Shown one piece after another: positions 35,836 through 44,779 of a DNA stretch of 64,000 nt (position 1 is its first letter; every line of letters starts with the position of its first letter). Where the stretch lies: the NCBI GenBank assembly GCA_019359545.1, contig JAHHHB010000013.1, forward strand, positions 44,856 through 108,855, given 5' to 3'. Source of the DNA: Desmonostoc geniculatum HA4340-LM1. Lineage in GTDB: Bacteria > Cyanobacteriota > Cyanobacteriia > Cyanobacteriales > Nostocaceae. The notes below the pieces were generated by a model. That model was not told the origin of the DNA and made no database searches. It saw only the letters and a program-made list of their open reading frames with translations. The position numbers were made by a program, and so were the translations under genes.

Positions 35836-37914
35836 ATGAGTTCCAAGCAAGCCCAAAATAAAGTCTCTGAGGCAGAACAAAATTATCGCACCCTGATAGA
35901 ACAAATTCCGGGCGTTGTTTATATTTCACCTATTAATCCCACCGGGAAAGTTGCTTATATTAGTCCGCAACTGCAACAATTATTAGGCATTGCCCCTGAA
36001 GATTGGAATCATAGTTTTTTCAATAGTTGGTTAGATCGCACTCATCCAGACGATCGCGATCGCTTTTGGCAAGCTGTAAATACTACAATTTCCAGCGGAG
36101 AACCTTTGAGCATCGAGTATCGGATGATTAGGCATGATGGCAGAATAATTTGGGTACGAAACCAAGCCAATGTCATTGTCTGTGTGGATGGACAAACTCA
36201 GGTACTTCAGGGTTTAGTATTTGATATCAGCGAACGCAAACAAGTCGAAGCTGCACTGCAAGAAAGTGAAGCGCGTTATCGTGCCATCCTCGAAGACCAA
36301 ACGGAACTCATTGCTAGAGGTTTACCTGATGGCACTGTCACTTTTGTTAACGAAGCTTTTTGTCGATATTTTGGACTGAAGCGGGAAGAAATTATCGCCC
36401 ACCACTACCAACCTATTGTGTTTGAAGAAGACCGGGAATATGTGTTTAATCTGGTAAATTCTATCAGCTTAGAAAATCCCGTTGTCTCCTTTGAAAATCG
36501 AGTCATAGCTTCTTGCCAAGAGGTGCGTTGGGCACAGTGGATTACACGAGGCATATTTGACGATCGAGGTAATCTTGTAGAACTGCAATCGGTGGGACGA
36601 GATATTACCGATCGCAAACGCATAGAACAAGCCTTAAGTGAAAATGAGCAAAAATTCCGTGCCATTTTTAATCAAACTATTCAGTTTATGGGATTGCTTC
36701 AGACAAATGGAATTGTCTTGGAAGCCAATCAAACAGCACTGGATTTTGCGGGAATTACACGAGAAGAAGTCGTCGGTAAATGCTTTTGGGAAGCAAAATG
36801 GTGGACAATTTCTCCAGAGACACAAGCACAATTAAAAACTGCGATCGCTGCTGCTGCTAATGGTGAATTTATTCGCTATGAAGTTGATATTTGGGGTCGA
36901 GACGATGGAGTTATCACTATTGATTTTTCACTGCGTCCCATAGTTGATGAAACAGGGCGTGTGACAGTCATAATTTCAGAGGGACGAGATATTAGTGAAT
37001 GGCAAGCCGCCCTGCGCGAACGCCACAAAGCAGAAGAAGCATTGCGCTCAAGTCAAGACTTTTTACAAAAAGTTGCTAATACTGTACCGCATATTTTATA
37101 TTTATTTGACCTGTTACAAGGAACAAGCGTTTATCTTAATCAGCAAAGTGTTACAGTTTTAGGCTATTCCCCAGAAGAAATTTGTCAAGCAGATCCGCAA
37201 TGGTTGATGAATTGCTTTCATCCAGATGACCAATACCTGTGTTATGACGTACCAAGTCGCTTCGTCAACTTGAGGGACAATGAAGTTCTATCCACCGAAT
37301 ACCGATTCCGACACAAAAATGGTGAGTGGCGTTGGCTGAATACGCGAGAAGTCGTATTTGCCAGAGATGCTAAGGGTACTCCAACGCAGATTCTTGGCTC
37401 AGTAGAAGATATTAGCACTCGCAAACAAGCCGAAGAAGTCCTGCGACAACAAGCCACAGGGGAGAGGCTAATTACTGAAGTAACTCAACAGATTCGGCGA
37501 TCGCTAAATTTAGAAGATGTTTTAAATACAACGGTAAATAGTATTCGGGAGTGTTTGCGTTCAGATTGTGTAGCTATTTACCAGTTAGCCGCTGACGGCA
37601 GTGGTTATTTTGCAGCGGAATCTCTGGCTGATGGCTATCCTCACACATTAAAGCAGACAATTCTGCCATTTTGCATCAAAAGAAATTTTAGCCATTATTA
37701 CCAGGGATTACCCACAATTCGGCAAGCAGTACGCAACTTAGAGATTCCCCATACTGAATCTAGCGTGTGTGACCATGTAACCGTCAGCCTCGGCGTTGTC
37801 AGTACTGTGCCAAATTGTGAAATGTCGCCGCAAGACTTGATTAATGCAGCAGACAAAGCACTTTATATAGCCAAACAAGAGGGACGCGATCGCGTCCCTC
37901 TTGTTTGCTGTTAA
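35836..37914 (+). CDS. multi-PAS/GAF signalling protein with only the tail of a GGDEF domain
   Basis: 692 residues, no TM. Four PAS modules start near 16, 148, 273 and 403 (each with a YRTLIEQ, RYRAILED, KFRAIFNQ or FLQKVANT entry and a following DISERK or DITDRK end). A GAF domain begins near 545 (LITEVTQQIRRSLNLEDVL) but seems cut near 620. From about 626 the sequence IRQAVRNLEIPH then VTVSLGVVST and AADKALYIAKQEGRDRV is the last third of a diguanylate cyclase domain. The GGDEF active-site motif itself is missing, so c-di-GMP synthesis is not expected. Probably an internal deletion product that kept its frame. Confidence 0.85.
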   Translation: MSSKQAQNKVSEAEQNYRTLIEQIPGVVYISPINPTGKVAYISPQLQQLLGIAPEDWNHSFFNSWLDRTHPDDRDRFWQAVNTTISSGEPLSIEYRMIRHDGRIIWVRNQANVIVCVDGQTQVLQGLVFDISERKQVEAALQESEARYRAILEDQTELIARGLPDGTVTFVNEAFCRYFGLKREEIIAHHYQPIVFEEDREYVFNLVNSISLENPVVSFENRVIASCQEVRWAQWITRGIFDDRGNLVELQSVGRDITDRKRIEQALSENEQKFRAIFNQTIQFMGLLQTNGIVLEANQTALDFAGITREEVVGKCFWEAKWWTISPETQAQLKTAIAAAANGEFIRYEVDIWGRDDGVITIDFSLRPIVDETGRVTVIISEGRDISEWQAALRERHKAEEALRSSQDFLQKVANTVPHILYLFDLLQGTSVYLNQQSVTVLGYSPEEICQADPQWLMNCFHPDDQYLCYDVPSRFVNLRDNEVLSTEYRFRHKNGEWRWLNTREVVFARDAKGTPTQILGSVEDISTRKQAEEVLRQQATGERLITEVTQQIRRSLNLEDVLNTTVNSIRECLRSDCVAIYQLAADGSGYFAAESLADGYPHTLKQTILPFCIKRNFSHYYQGLPTIRQAVRNLEIPHTESSVCDHVTVSLGVVSTVPNCEMSPQDLINAADKALYIAKQEGRDRVPLVCC

Positions 37915-37919
37915 CCTCT

Positions 37920-38310
37920 TTAGTGTGGGCATTGGGCATTGGGCATTGGGCATGAGTCAATAATCAATGGGAGCAACGCGAAAAAGTGAGATCATCGTCC
38001 AATGAGCAGGGGGAGCAGGGGGAGTAAAGAGAAAAACTGAGTTTTTTTAATACTAAAATATTCCAAAATATACTTAATTTATTTCTCTCCCCCTGCCTCC
38101 CCTGCCTCCCCTGCCTCCCCTGCTTACCTACCTCACAAAATCGCATTGCTCCCATAATCAATAGTTCTTCTTCCCCTACTTCCCCTGCTCCCCCTGCTCC
38201 CCCTGCTTCCATTTCCCCTACTTCCCCTGCTCCCCCTGCTCCCCCTGCTTCCATACCCCATGCCCCATGCCCCATGCCCCATGCCCCATGCCCCATACCC
38301 CATAGTTCGT
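37920..38310. repeat. dense short tandem repeats (GGGCATT, CCCCTGCCTC, CCCCATG types)
   Basis: Four different repeat types in a row, including two about 40-bp copies of a TTCCCCTACTTCCCCTGCTC block (38173-38214 and 38215-38255) and seven CCCCATG heptamers. They fill most of the gap between the PAS gene and the GT4 gene. The remaining 140 bp before the GT4 start hold nothing recognisable. Confidence 0.85.
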
Positions 38311-38449
38311 AACCTTTGATAAGCTTTAACAAAATAACTGTTAAAAAATCTAAAAATTTGGGTAAATGCACTCAATAAAATTGGCAGACTTATATTTTTA
38401 GATAAATCTAGTTTTTTAGATATTTGTAAAGTGTCGGGGAATCTAGCAG

Positions 38450-39637
38450 ATGAAGATACTGGTACTGAGTTGGGAGTTTCCACCCAGGATAGTTGGGGGA
38501 ATTGCACGTCATGTAGCTGAGTTGTACCCGGAATTGGTCAAGCTAGGGCATGAAGTCCATTTGATTACAGTGGAGTTTGGTCAGGCATCGATGTATGAGG
38601 TGGTGGAGGGAGTAAATATACATCGGGTGCCAGTGGGACATAGTAATGACTTTTTCCACTGGGTAGTCAATCTTAATGAGAGCATGGGAGATCACGGTGG
38701 TAAGTTAATTGTGGAGGAAGGCCCGTTTGATTTAATTCATGCCCATGACTGGTTAGTTGGAGACGCAGCGATCGCTCTCAAGCATAATTTTAAAATACCA
38801 CTAATTGCCACAATTCACGCTACGGAATACGGACGTTACAACGGTATTCATACTGATACACAATGTTATATTAACGGTAAAGAAACAATACTTGCTTATA
38901 ACGCTTGGCGGATTATTGTTTGTAGCGATTATATGCGACGGGAAGTAGAACGAGCGCTATACAGCCCTGGGGACAAAATCGATGTCATTTATAACGGTAT
39001 CCGAGCCGAAAAGAAACGGCATCACGAAGATTTTCATGCTCTAGATTTTCGCCGCCAATTCGCCAGCGATGATGAGAAAATCGTTTATTACCTTGGTCGT
39101 ATGACCTATGAAAAGGGTGTACCGATATTGCTCAGTGCTGCACCCAAAATACTTTGGGAAATGGGAGGTAAAGTTAAATTTGTCATCGTTGGCGGTGGAA
39201 ATACTGAGCATCTCAAACGCCAAGCTTGGGATTTGGGAATTTGGCAGCATTGTTATTTTACTGGTTTTGTCTCGGATGAATACTTAGATAAGTTTCAAAC
39301 TGTTGCTGACTGTGCCGTATTTCCCAGTCTTTACGAACCCTTTGGAATTGTGGCTTTAGAAAGCTTTGCTTCTCGTGTACCAGTAGTTGTATCTGATACA
39401 GGCGGTTTTCCAGAAGTAGTGCAACATACCAAAACAGGCATTGTGACTTGGGTAAATAACGCCGATTCTTTGGCCTGGGGAATTTTAGAGGTGTTGAGAA
39501 ATCCAGAATATCGGCAATGGCTGGTGGATAATGCTTATGAAGATTTAGAGCGACGGTTTAGCTGGCCGAAATTAGCCAAGCAAACCGAAGAAGTATATGG
39601 GCGAGTTGTGGAAGAGCGATCGCAAATTGCCTGGTAA
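38450..39637 (+). CDS. GT4-family glycosyltransferase, glycogen-synthase-like
   Basis: 395 residues. The start KILVLSWEFPPRIVGGIARH has the Lys-x-Gly-Gly-like entry loop (here VGGI) of GT4/GT5 enzymes; LIHAHDWLVGDAAIALKH is the HxHDW acceptor-side motif shared with starch and glycogen synthases. The donor site is YEPFGIVALESFASRVPVVV, after YLGRMTYEKGVPILL. It probably extends an alpha-glucan or transfers glucose to a related acceptor. The remnant of an alpha-amylase lies 10 bp downstream, consistent with a former glucan-metabolism pair. AGCAGATG context gives no strong ribosome site. Confidence 0.9.
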   Translation: MKILVLSWEFPPRIVGGIARHVAELYPELVKLGHEVHLITVEFGQASMYEVVEGVNIHRVPVGHSNDFFHWVVNLNESMGDHGGKLIVEEGPFDLIHAHDWLVGDAAIALKHNFKIPLIATIHATEYGRYNGIHTDTQCYINGKETILAYNAWRIIVCSDYMRREVERALYSPGDKIDVIYNGIRAEKKRHHEDFHALDFRRQFASDDEKIVYYLGRMTYEKGVPILLSAAPKILWEMGGKVKFVIVGGGNTEHLKRQAWDLGIWQHCYFTGFVSDEYLDKFQTVADCAVFPSLYEPFGIVALESFASRVPVVVSDTGGFPEVVQHTKTGIVTWVNNADSLAWGILEVLRNPEYRQWLVDNAYEDLERRFSWPKLAKQTEEVYGRVVEERSQIAW

Positions 39638-39647
39638 TCAATCAATT

Positions 39648-39911
39648 ATGCTGTTATACATTGGTGATGATGTAGTCGTGATTGTCAATATGGGCGATCG
39701 CTCCTACGATAGCTATAGCCTGGGCTTTCCTCGCGGCGGCACTTGGAAGGTAAGATTTAATAGCGACTGGTGTGGCTACAGCCCAGATTTTGGCAATCAT
39801 CCTGGTTACGATACCTTTGCAGAAGGCAGCAATCCCAATAACTCCGATGGTATGCCCTTCCGTGCCAATGTTGGCATTGGCGCTTATAGTGTTTTGATTC
39901 TTTCTCAATAA
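39648..39911 (+). pseudogene. C-terminal beta domain of a lost GH13 alpha-amylase
   Basis: 87 codons starting at ATG 39648. The reading DDVVVIVNMGDRSYDSYSLG, FPRGGTWKVRFNSDW, GYSPDFG and ending GIGAYSVLILSQ is the all-beta C-terminal domain that closes GH13 amylases. The catalytic barrel is absent: the GT4 stop codon lies only 10 bp upstream. Either the 3' remnant of a deleted amylase gene or an expressed stand-alone domain; remnant is more likely. Confidence 0.75.
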
Positions 39912-39929
39912 AATTATGGCTAGGTCATA

Positions 39930-39976
39930 AAAGCAATAGCAACAGCTGTTGTTGGGACGGCTATTGCTATTGCTTT
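39930..39976. repeat. long-loop hairpin with 13-bp arms
   Basis: AAAGCAATAGCAA pairs with TTGCTATTGCTTT across a 21-bp loop. It directly precedes the next hairpin. Confidence 0.6.
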
Positions 39977-39999
39977 AAAAACTCAAAAACTGAGTTTTT
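39977..39999 (+). terminator. hairpin terminator between convergent reading frames
   Basis: AAAAACTCA, loop AAAAC, TGAGTTTTT. The U-tract forms the 3' arm on the plus strand and, by symmetry, on the minus strand too, so it could serve both the amylase remnant and the small gene at 40008. Confidence 0.55.
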
Positions 40000-40007
40000 A
40001 CAAATAT

Positions 40008-40244
40008 TTAGGCGTTGTATTCTGCCTGTATTTTGATCGAAGAACTGTTATCAAACACTTTGACAAAACTGATTTTGATGCTTTCGTTGTAGTACCAGGC
40101 ATTTGTGGAAGAACCGCTGAGCTTATAAGCTCGTTCTCCAGGGTCGCCGCCTGAAATTAAGCCAGCCTCTTGCCCGTTTATTGTCAATTTTTTCAGTGAA
40201 CCTGAATTACCTGTGATTTCAGACGGCTCGTGTAGGATCGCCAC
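40008..40244 (-). CDS. small hypothetical protein, possible fragment
   Basis: 78 residues from a GTG at 40244, with alternating short beta-like strands (SLKKLTINGQEAGLI, IKISFVKVFD, SSIKIQAEYN) and no hydrophobic segment. The frame stays open for about 15 codons upstream (VSLFFFVAI just before), so it may be the end of a larger broken gene. Not recognised. It lies in the accessory patch before the 257-residue protein gene, same strand. Confidence 0.45.
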   Translation of the reverse strand: MAILHEPSEITGNSGSLKKLTINGQEAGLISGGDPGERAYKLSGSSTNAWYYNESIKISFVKVFDNSSSIKIQAEYNA

Positions 40245-40373
40245 AAAGAAAAAGAGACTGACATCAGCAATGCGATCGCAATGTTGTCAAAAGTTATAGC
40301 AGTCGAAGCATTTGAGGACATCAACTTCTTTGTCTATTGCCTTTTACCTGCTATAGTGTGCGATCTCCCTCAA

Positions 40374-41147
40374 TCAAATTGCTCCCGTTTCAGCTTTAGC
40401 TAACGGGTGATACTCTATTGCCATCCAAATGCAATCTGTATCTGCGTAATATTGATGCCACGGATAAATGTATTTGTTATTTTCTTCTACTTGACAAAAT
40501 GGAACACAAGTGCTAAATCCTGGACTCATCAACATGTCTTCATAAAGAGTGCCATAATCTTGAGCTTTGAACTTTTGCATTCTGCCAGTACCGAATATCT
40601 GTGTGTGGATTTCGATAAAGTCATGCTGATTGTGTATAAAACAATTGGTGTATGAGGGTGCAAACCATAAATTGAGTTTAACGACAAAGCTTTGCTTTTG
40701 AGTTGGTGTCTTTGCCTGCCTCGTCATATAATACGGGTCGATTTCTACAATACCCGCATCATATTGTGGGGATTTCCATAAAGGTGTATTCTTAGGGTAG
40801 GAAATTTCGCTAGTGTCGCTACCACTGGGAGGATCTTCAATAGTATCGCCTAACAAAAACCAACCGTGTTCCAAAATAATATTCCCGATGTTGATGATGT
40901 CTTTGACTTCAATCGCTATCAATGCTTCAGCCTTCTCAATCGTGATATCTTTCAAGATAGTTGAGGAAAAAGCAGGAATAATATTTCTCACGGGTTTGCC
41001 AACGAAAACATCCCACATGTGCGGGTTGATTACTATAGTTTCGTTGTTAATGCTATAGTCTTTGGCATTTTCAATGTATTTGGCATCTATGTGCGAACTG
41101 GAAAAGTTTAATTGCTTTTCCACGTTATACCTCAATGTGCTTGTCAT
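40374..41147 (-). CDS. hypothetical protein with cupin-like His pattern
   Basis: 257 residues, no signal peptide or TM segment. The C-terminal half has NQHDFIEIHTQIFGTGRMQ followed by SPGFSTCVPFCQVEENNKYI and YPWHQYYADTDCIWMAIEYH. The spacing of His, Glu, His and Gly, then Pro-x-His, is what a double-stranded beta-helix (cupin) metal site could look like, but it does not match the textbook cupin motifs. The N-terminal half is helical/strand mixed and unrecognised. Neighbours are a 78-residue protein and, across 950 bp, a cyanophycinase-like gene. Real gene by length and composition; function unknown. Confidence 0.6.
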   Translation of the reverse strand: MTSTLRYNVEKQLNFSSSHIDAKYIENAKDYSINNETIVINPHMWDVFVGKPVRNIIPAFSSTILKDITIEKAEALIAIEVKDIINIGNIILEHGWFLLGDTIEDPPSGSDTSEISYPKNTPLWKSPQYDAGIVEIDPYYMTRQAKTPTQKQSFVVKLNLWFAPSYTNCFIHNQHDFIEIHTQIFGTGRMQKFKAQDYGTLYEDMLMSPGFSTCVPFCQVEENNKYIYPWHQYYADTDCIWMAIEYHPLAKAETGAI

Positions 41148-42097
41148 GTTTCACTTCTTCTTTGCTCGATAAAATCTACTCACTGCAAACAAAGCAGTTT
41201 CAAGCATTTACTTCGTGGTTAAACACAAACTGCTGATGGTAGTTGCTTTATCTCAGCTAATTGATGGCACGCATTTTAACATTGTTTTAAATTGACTTGA
41301 ATAAATTTATTACATTCACAATGCAAATGCAAGGACAGTTAAGACAGTTAAGACAGTTAAGCGAACATTTAATCAAAATTTTATAATTCTCTTTTGTTAC
41401 TTTCAAAGAAAAATAATTTAGAATGATGAGACTCAAATTTCTCACGATAATTGTCAAAAGCTGATAAAATATAAAATTTGGTTGTTCAGACAGCATCAAA
41501 AAATAATCTGTTAAAGATGCCCGAAACATATTCTGGGTAAGGGTTATGAAGAGTGCGATCGCTAAGATTAACTGAGAATTAGCAAATCAGTCACAAAAAA
41601 CGCGCCTGTCTAAAACAAGACTTACGCTTTTTTAATATAAATATTACTTTGACATACAGCATATTTTGAGGAAGAAAGTCAACAAAATACTTTTGTAAAA
41701 CACGTAATCAGACTGTTTTATAACTGAATTTTACTGTTTGAGCTAATCTGTACGGTGACAACTAATACCCAATCTTTTTGAGATTTTATTCGTTTGGAAT
41801 TCAAAGCTACAAACAATGTAGATATTTTCGCATAAGAACGCAGAGAATTAATGATTACCTCACGTTATTTTGCATTAAAAAACAGTACAATTCCTGTACG
41901 CTGGAATTTCAAGCTTTCTGATGCCAAAGTTAAGCTAATGGGCGTCTAAATTGCACATTTTTCGTTAAAACTATCATTGGTCTTTTATGTTCACAAAGAA
42001 CAAAATACTAATGACTCAGGACAAAATTCACGAGTAAATGAGCAATTCAAATGCGTAACAGCTTAGCAATAATTGGAGTCTGCATCAGAAGTTTAGT
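41148..42097. other. 950-bp gene-poor region
   Basis: AT-rich, between divergent genes. Three AAGACAGTT units lie at about 41335-41361. A minus-strand 80-codon frame (41287-41529) is rich in Leu, Asn, Ile and Cys and looks spurious. No tRNA, clear hairpin or known repeat element was found. Confidence 0.45.
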
Positions 42098-43144
42098 ATG
42101 ACAAAGGCATTCCCAAACGTACCAAGGCGCTTGAAGAGTAGAGTAATCAAGTTGTTTAAGATGGGAATCTTCGTTGTAACCCGTTTTATAGCAAATTGGA
42201 AACGCTATTTCTTAGGCGACACTATTGATGTTCGCCCCTCGCCCTCTTTTGATGTCCGTTCTCCTTCCTTGGCTGGCCCGGTTCTTAGCTTGGGTGGAGG
42301 AGGCCCCGATGTTGATGACGCTATCCAGTGGATGATCAACGAAGTTAGGGGAAGTACTAACTCCGGCAACAAAGTTAATGTTGTCGTTATTCGCACTTCG
42401 GGTAATCACGATTACAATCGGCTAATTTCTGCCATGAAAGGCGTAAACTCAGTAGAAACTTTAATTGTTAGCAATCGCCAAGAAGCTAACAAAGCTGAAA
42501 TTGCTGAAAAAGTCAGAAAGGCGGATGTGATTTTCTTTGCTGGCGGTGACCAATGCCAGTATATCCGCAATTGGAAAGACACAAAATTAGAGGCTGCTGT
42601 TAAGTCAGTTTACCTGAAGGGAGGTGGTATTGGTGGCACCAGTGCAGGTGCGATGATTCAAAGTGAGTATGTCTACGATGCTTGTGCTTCTTCCGAGAAA
42701 GGTATTGAAACTAGGGATGCACTCGAAGATCCTTACCGAGACATTACTTTTACTTACAACTTTTTGAACTGGAGTCATTTGAAAGGAACCATCGTAGATA
42801 CACACTTCGATAGACGAGAAAGAATGGGTCGAATTATGGCTTTTATTGCCCGTCAAATAAAGGACGGTGTATCTACTAGTGTTTTGGGTATTGCAGTTAG
42901 TGAGAGTACATCGGTTCTTGTGGATAAATATGGTCTGGTGAAAGTTATAGGCAGGGGTGCAGCGTACTTTGTACTAGGCGATCATATGCCGGAAGTATGC
43001 GAACCGCGATCGCCTTTGACATTCTCCAACTACAAAATTTGGAGAGTTCCCCGTGGCGACACCTTCAACTTGAGAAACAGACCAACTTCTGGGTACTATC
43101 TCAGGAGTGTTAAAAGGGGACGGATTGATTCAAATCCTTATTGA
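42098..43144 (+). CDS. cyanophycinase-like peptidase (family S51)
   Basis: 348 residues. After a basic, Pro-rich N-terminus (1-60) the S51 fold begins with VLSLGGGGPDVDDAIQWM. Catalytic Ser is S182 in GIGGTSAGAM, the nucleophile elbow of cyanophycinases and peptidase E; ADVIFFAGGDQCQY and DTHFDRRERMGRIMAFI are further family motifs. Cyanophycinase cleaves cyanophycin to beta-Asp-Arg. The extended N-terminus and the lack of a cphA neighbour mean the substrate could differ from cyanophycin. Two residues of the N-terminus may form a weak hydrophobic helix (IFVVTRFIA) but no clear signal peptide. Confidence 0.85.
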   Translation: MTKAFPNVPRRLKSRVIKLFKMGIFVVTRFIANWKRYFLGDTIDVRPSPSFDVRSPSLAGPVLSLGGGGPDVDDAIQWMINEVRGSTNSGNKVNVVVIRTSGNHDYNRLISAMKGVNSVETLIVSNRQEANKAEIAEKVRKADVIFFAGGDQCQYIRNWKDTKLEAAVKSVYLKGGGIGGTSAGAMIQSEYVYDACASSEKGIETRDALEDPYRDITFTYNFLNWSHLKGTIVDTHFDRRERMGRIMAFIARQIKDGVSTSVLGIAVSESTSVLVDKYGLVKVIGRGAAYFVLGDHMPEVCEPRSPLTFSNYKIWRVPRGDTFNLRNRPTSGYYLRSVKRGRIDSNPY

Positions 43145-43262
43145 GTGGGGAGTGGGGCACGGGGCATGGGGGAGATGAGGGAGCAGGGGAGGCAGGGGAG
43201 GCAGGGGAGGCAGGGGGAGAAATAACCAATGCCCAATGCCCAATGCCCAATGCCCCATGCCC
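43145..43262. repeat. short tandem repeats (GGGGAGGCAG and CCAATGC types)
   Basis: Four GGGGAGGCAG decamers, then five CCCAATGC-type units, between convergent genes. Confidence 0.8.
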
Positions 43263-43270
43263 AGTCCCCT

Positions 43271-44011
43271 TTACCACGGAAGCACGCCATTTTCGTCAAA
43301 AAACCCTCCGGTAGAACCATCTTCAGGGAGGGTAGCAAGTCTGACTGCTGCTTTGGCTCCCTGTTCGACGGTGCGGTAACCTTGATGTTGATTAATGTCG
43401 GTTGCTGTGAAACCAGGATCGGCAGCATTGACTTTTATTGGGGTATCTTTTAACTCAGCAGCAAACAAAACTGTGAGGGCGTTTACTGCTGTTTTTGATG
43501 AGTTATAAGCAACAAGCTTCATATTAGCAAACTCATAATTTGGGTCTAAATTCAGAGTTAGAGAACCTAAACCACTGGATATATTTACTATTCGCCCTGC
43601 TGTTGATTTCTTCAAAAGTGGTAACAGGGCTTTTGTGACTGCAAATACTCCAAAGACATTTGTATCATAAGTGTGTCGCAGTGTTTGAATATCTACTTGA
43701 CTGGGTGGAAGGCGATCGCCATCACTTAGTATCCCAGCATTGTTCACCAGGATGTCAAGTTTTCCAAATTCGCTCTCGATTTGTTGGGCTGTGGAGTCGA
43801 TTGTTTTTTGGTCTACTACATCGAGTTGAACTGCTTTGGCATCAATGCCACTTAAACCAAGTTTATTCGCCGCTTCTTGGCCGCGTCCGATATCTCTAGC
43901 AGCAACAAGAACGGTAGCACCTCTAGAACCTAGTTGACGTGCAATTTCATACCCAATACCTTTGTTTGCACCAGTAATGAGGGCAACTTTGCCCTTTAAA
44001 TCTTCTGACAT
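43271..44011 (-). CDS. short-chain dehydrogenase/reductase (SDR)
   Basis: 246 residues, classical SDR. Cofactor motif TGANKGIG (14-21), AARD after beta-2 (Arg suggests NADPH), LDVVDQKT, the NNAG motif, catalytic Ser in VNISSGLG and YNSSK with catalytic Tyr and Lys, and NAADPGFTATD after it. The sequence resembles carbonyl-reductase-like SDRs. Substrate unknown. It starts 137 bp from a divergent aldo/keto reductase remnant. Confidence 0.92.
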   Translation of the reverse strand: MSEDLKGKVALITGANKGIGYEIARQLGSRGATVLVAARDIGRGQEAANKLGLSGIDAKAVQLDVVDQKTIDSTAQQIESEFGKLDILVNNAGILSDGDRLPPSQVDIQTLRHTYDTNVFGVFAVTKALLPLLKKSTAGRIVNISSGLGSLTLNLDPNYEFANMKLVAYNSSKTAVNALTVLFAAELKDTPIKVNAADPGFTATDINQHQGYRTVEQGAKAAVRLATLPEDGSTGGFFDENGVLPW

Positions 44012-44148
44012 ATTATTTTTCTGTATTTAACTGACAATTGCTACTGTCTCCAAGCCACTCTAGTGTATGTGTAGTATGTTATCAGCACAATATTTAGAAT
44101 TTAGTAATGCTACACAAGTGTGATGACCTGTGGTGTAAACACCAGTAG

Positions 44149-44685
44149 TCATTTCTGGTAAAACTCAAAGATGAAGGTAAAGTTCGCTATATCGGGGTTT
44201 CAAACTTTAATGTCCAGCAGTTGCAACGCGCCCAAAAGATTGCACCAGTCACTTCATTGCAACCGCCTTATTCACTGGGTAAGCGCGATGTCGAAAATGA
44301 GATTTTGCCTTTCTGCAAGGAAAACAACATCGGTGTGATTGTTTATTCACCGATGCAATCTGGCTTGCTTACAGGAAAAATGACACCTGAGCGGGTTGCC
44401 AATTTCCCCGATGATGATTGGCGCAAAAAGAACAGTGAATTCCAAGAACCACGTCTCTCTCGTAATTTGAAGTTGGTGGAAGTGTTGCGACACATTGGTG
44501 AAAAACACAGCCGTTCCCCTGGTGAAGTGGCGATCGCTTGGACTTTAAATAATCCGGCGGTGACAGGGGCGATCGTTGGCGGACGCAATCAAAAGCAGGT
44601 GGAAGGAATCATCGGTGCTGGGGAATTTCGCCTCAATCAGCAGGAATTAGATGAAATTGAAACTTTCATCCGAGAGAATCCGTAA
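44149..44685 (+). pseudogene. 5'-truncated aldo/keto reductase
   Basis: The frame opens after a TAG at 44146 and reads SFLVKLKDEGKVRYIGVSNF, then SLQPPYSLGKRDVENEILPF, IGVIVYSPMQSGLLTGK, and PAVTGAIVGGRNQKQVEGII to the end. These are the second-half motifs of aldo/keto reductases, with the NADPH-binding tail. The first half, with the catalytic Tyr, Asp and Lys, is absent. A TTG at 44221 could start a 154-residue product, but activity is not expected. Confidence 0.85.
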
Positions 44686-44779
44686 AAGGGACTGGGGAGA
44701 TGGGGAATGGGGAATAGGGGAAAAAACCTTTCTTATATCCCTCATCCCCCTCATCTCCCTCATCGCCACTTCCCACTCC

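Noticed and set aside
41287..41529. 80-codon minus-strand frame
   Set aside because: Low-complexity Leu/Ile/Asn/Cys translation of AT-rich DNA, part of it from AAGACAGTT units.
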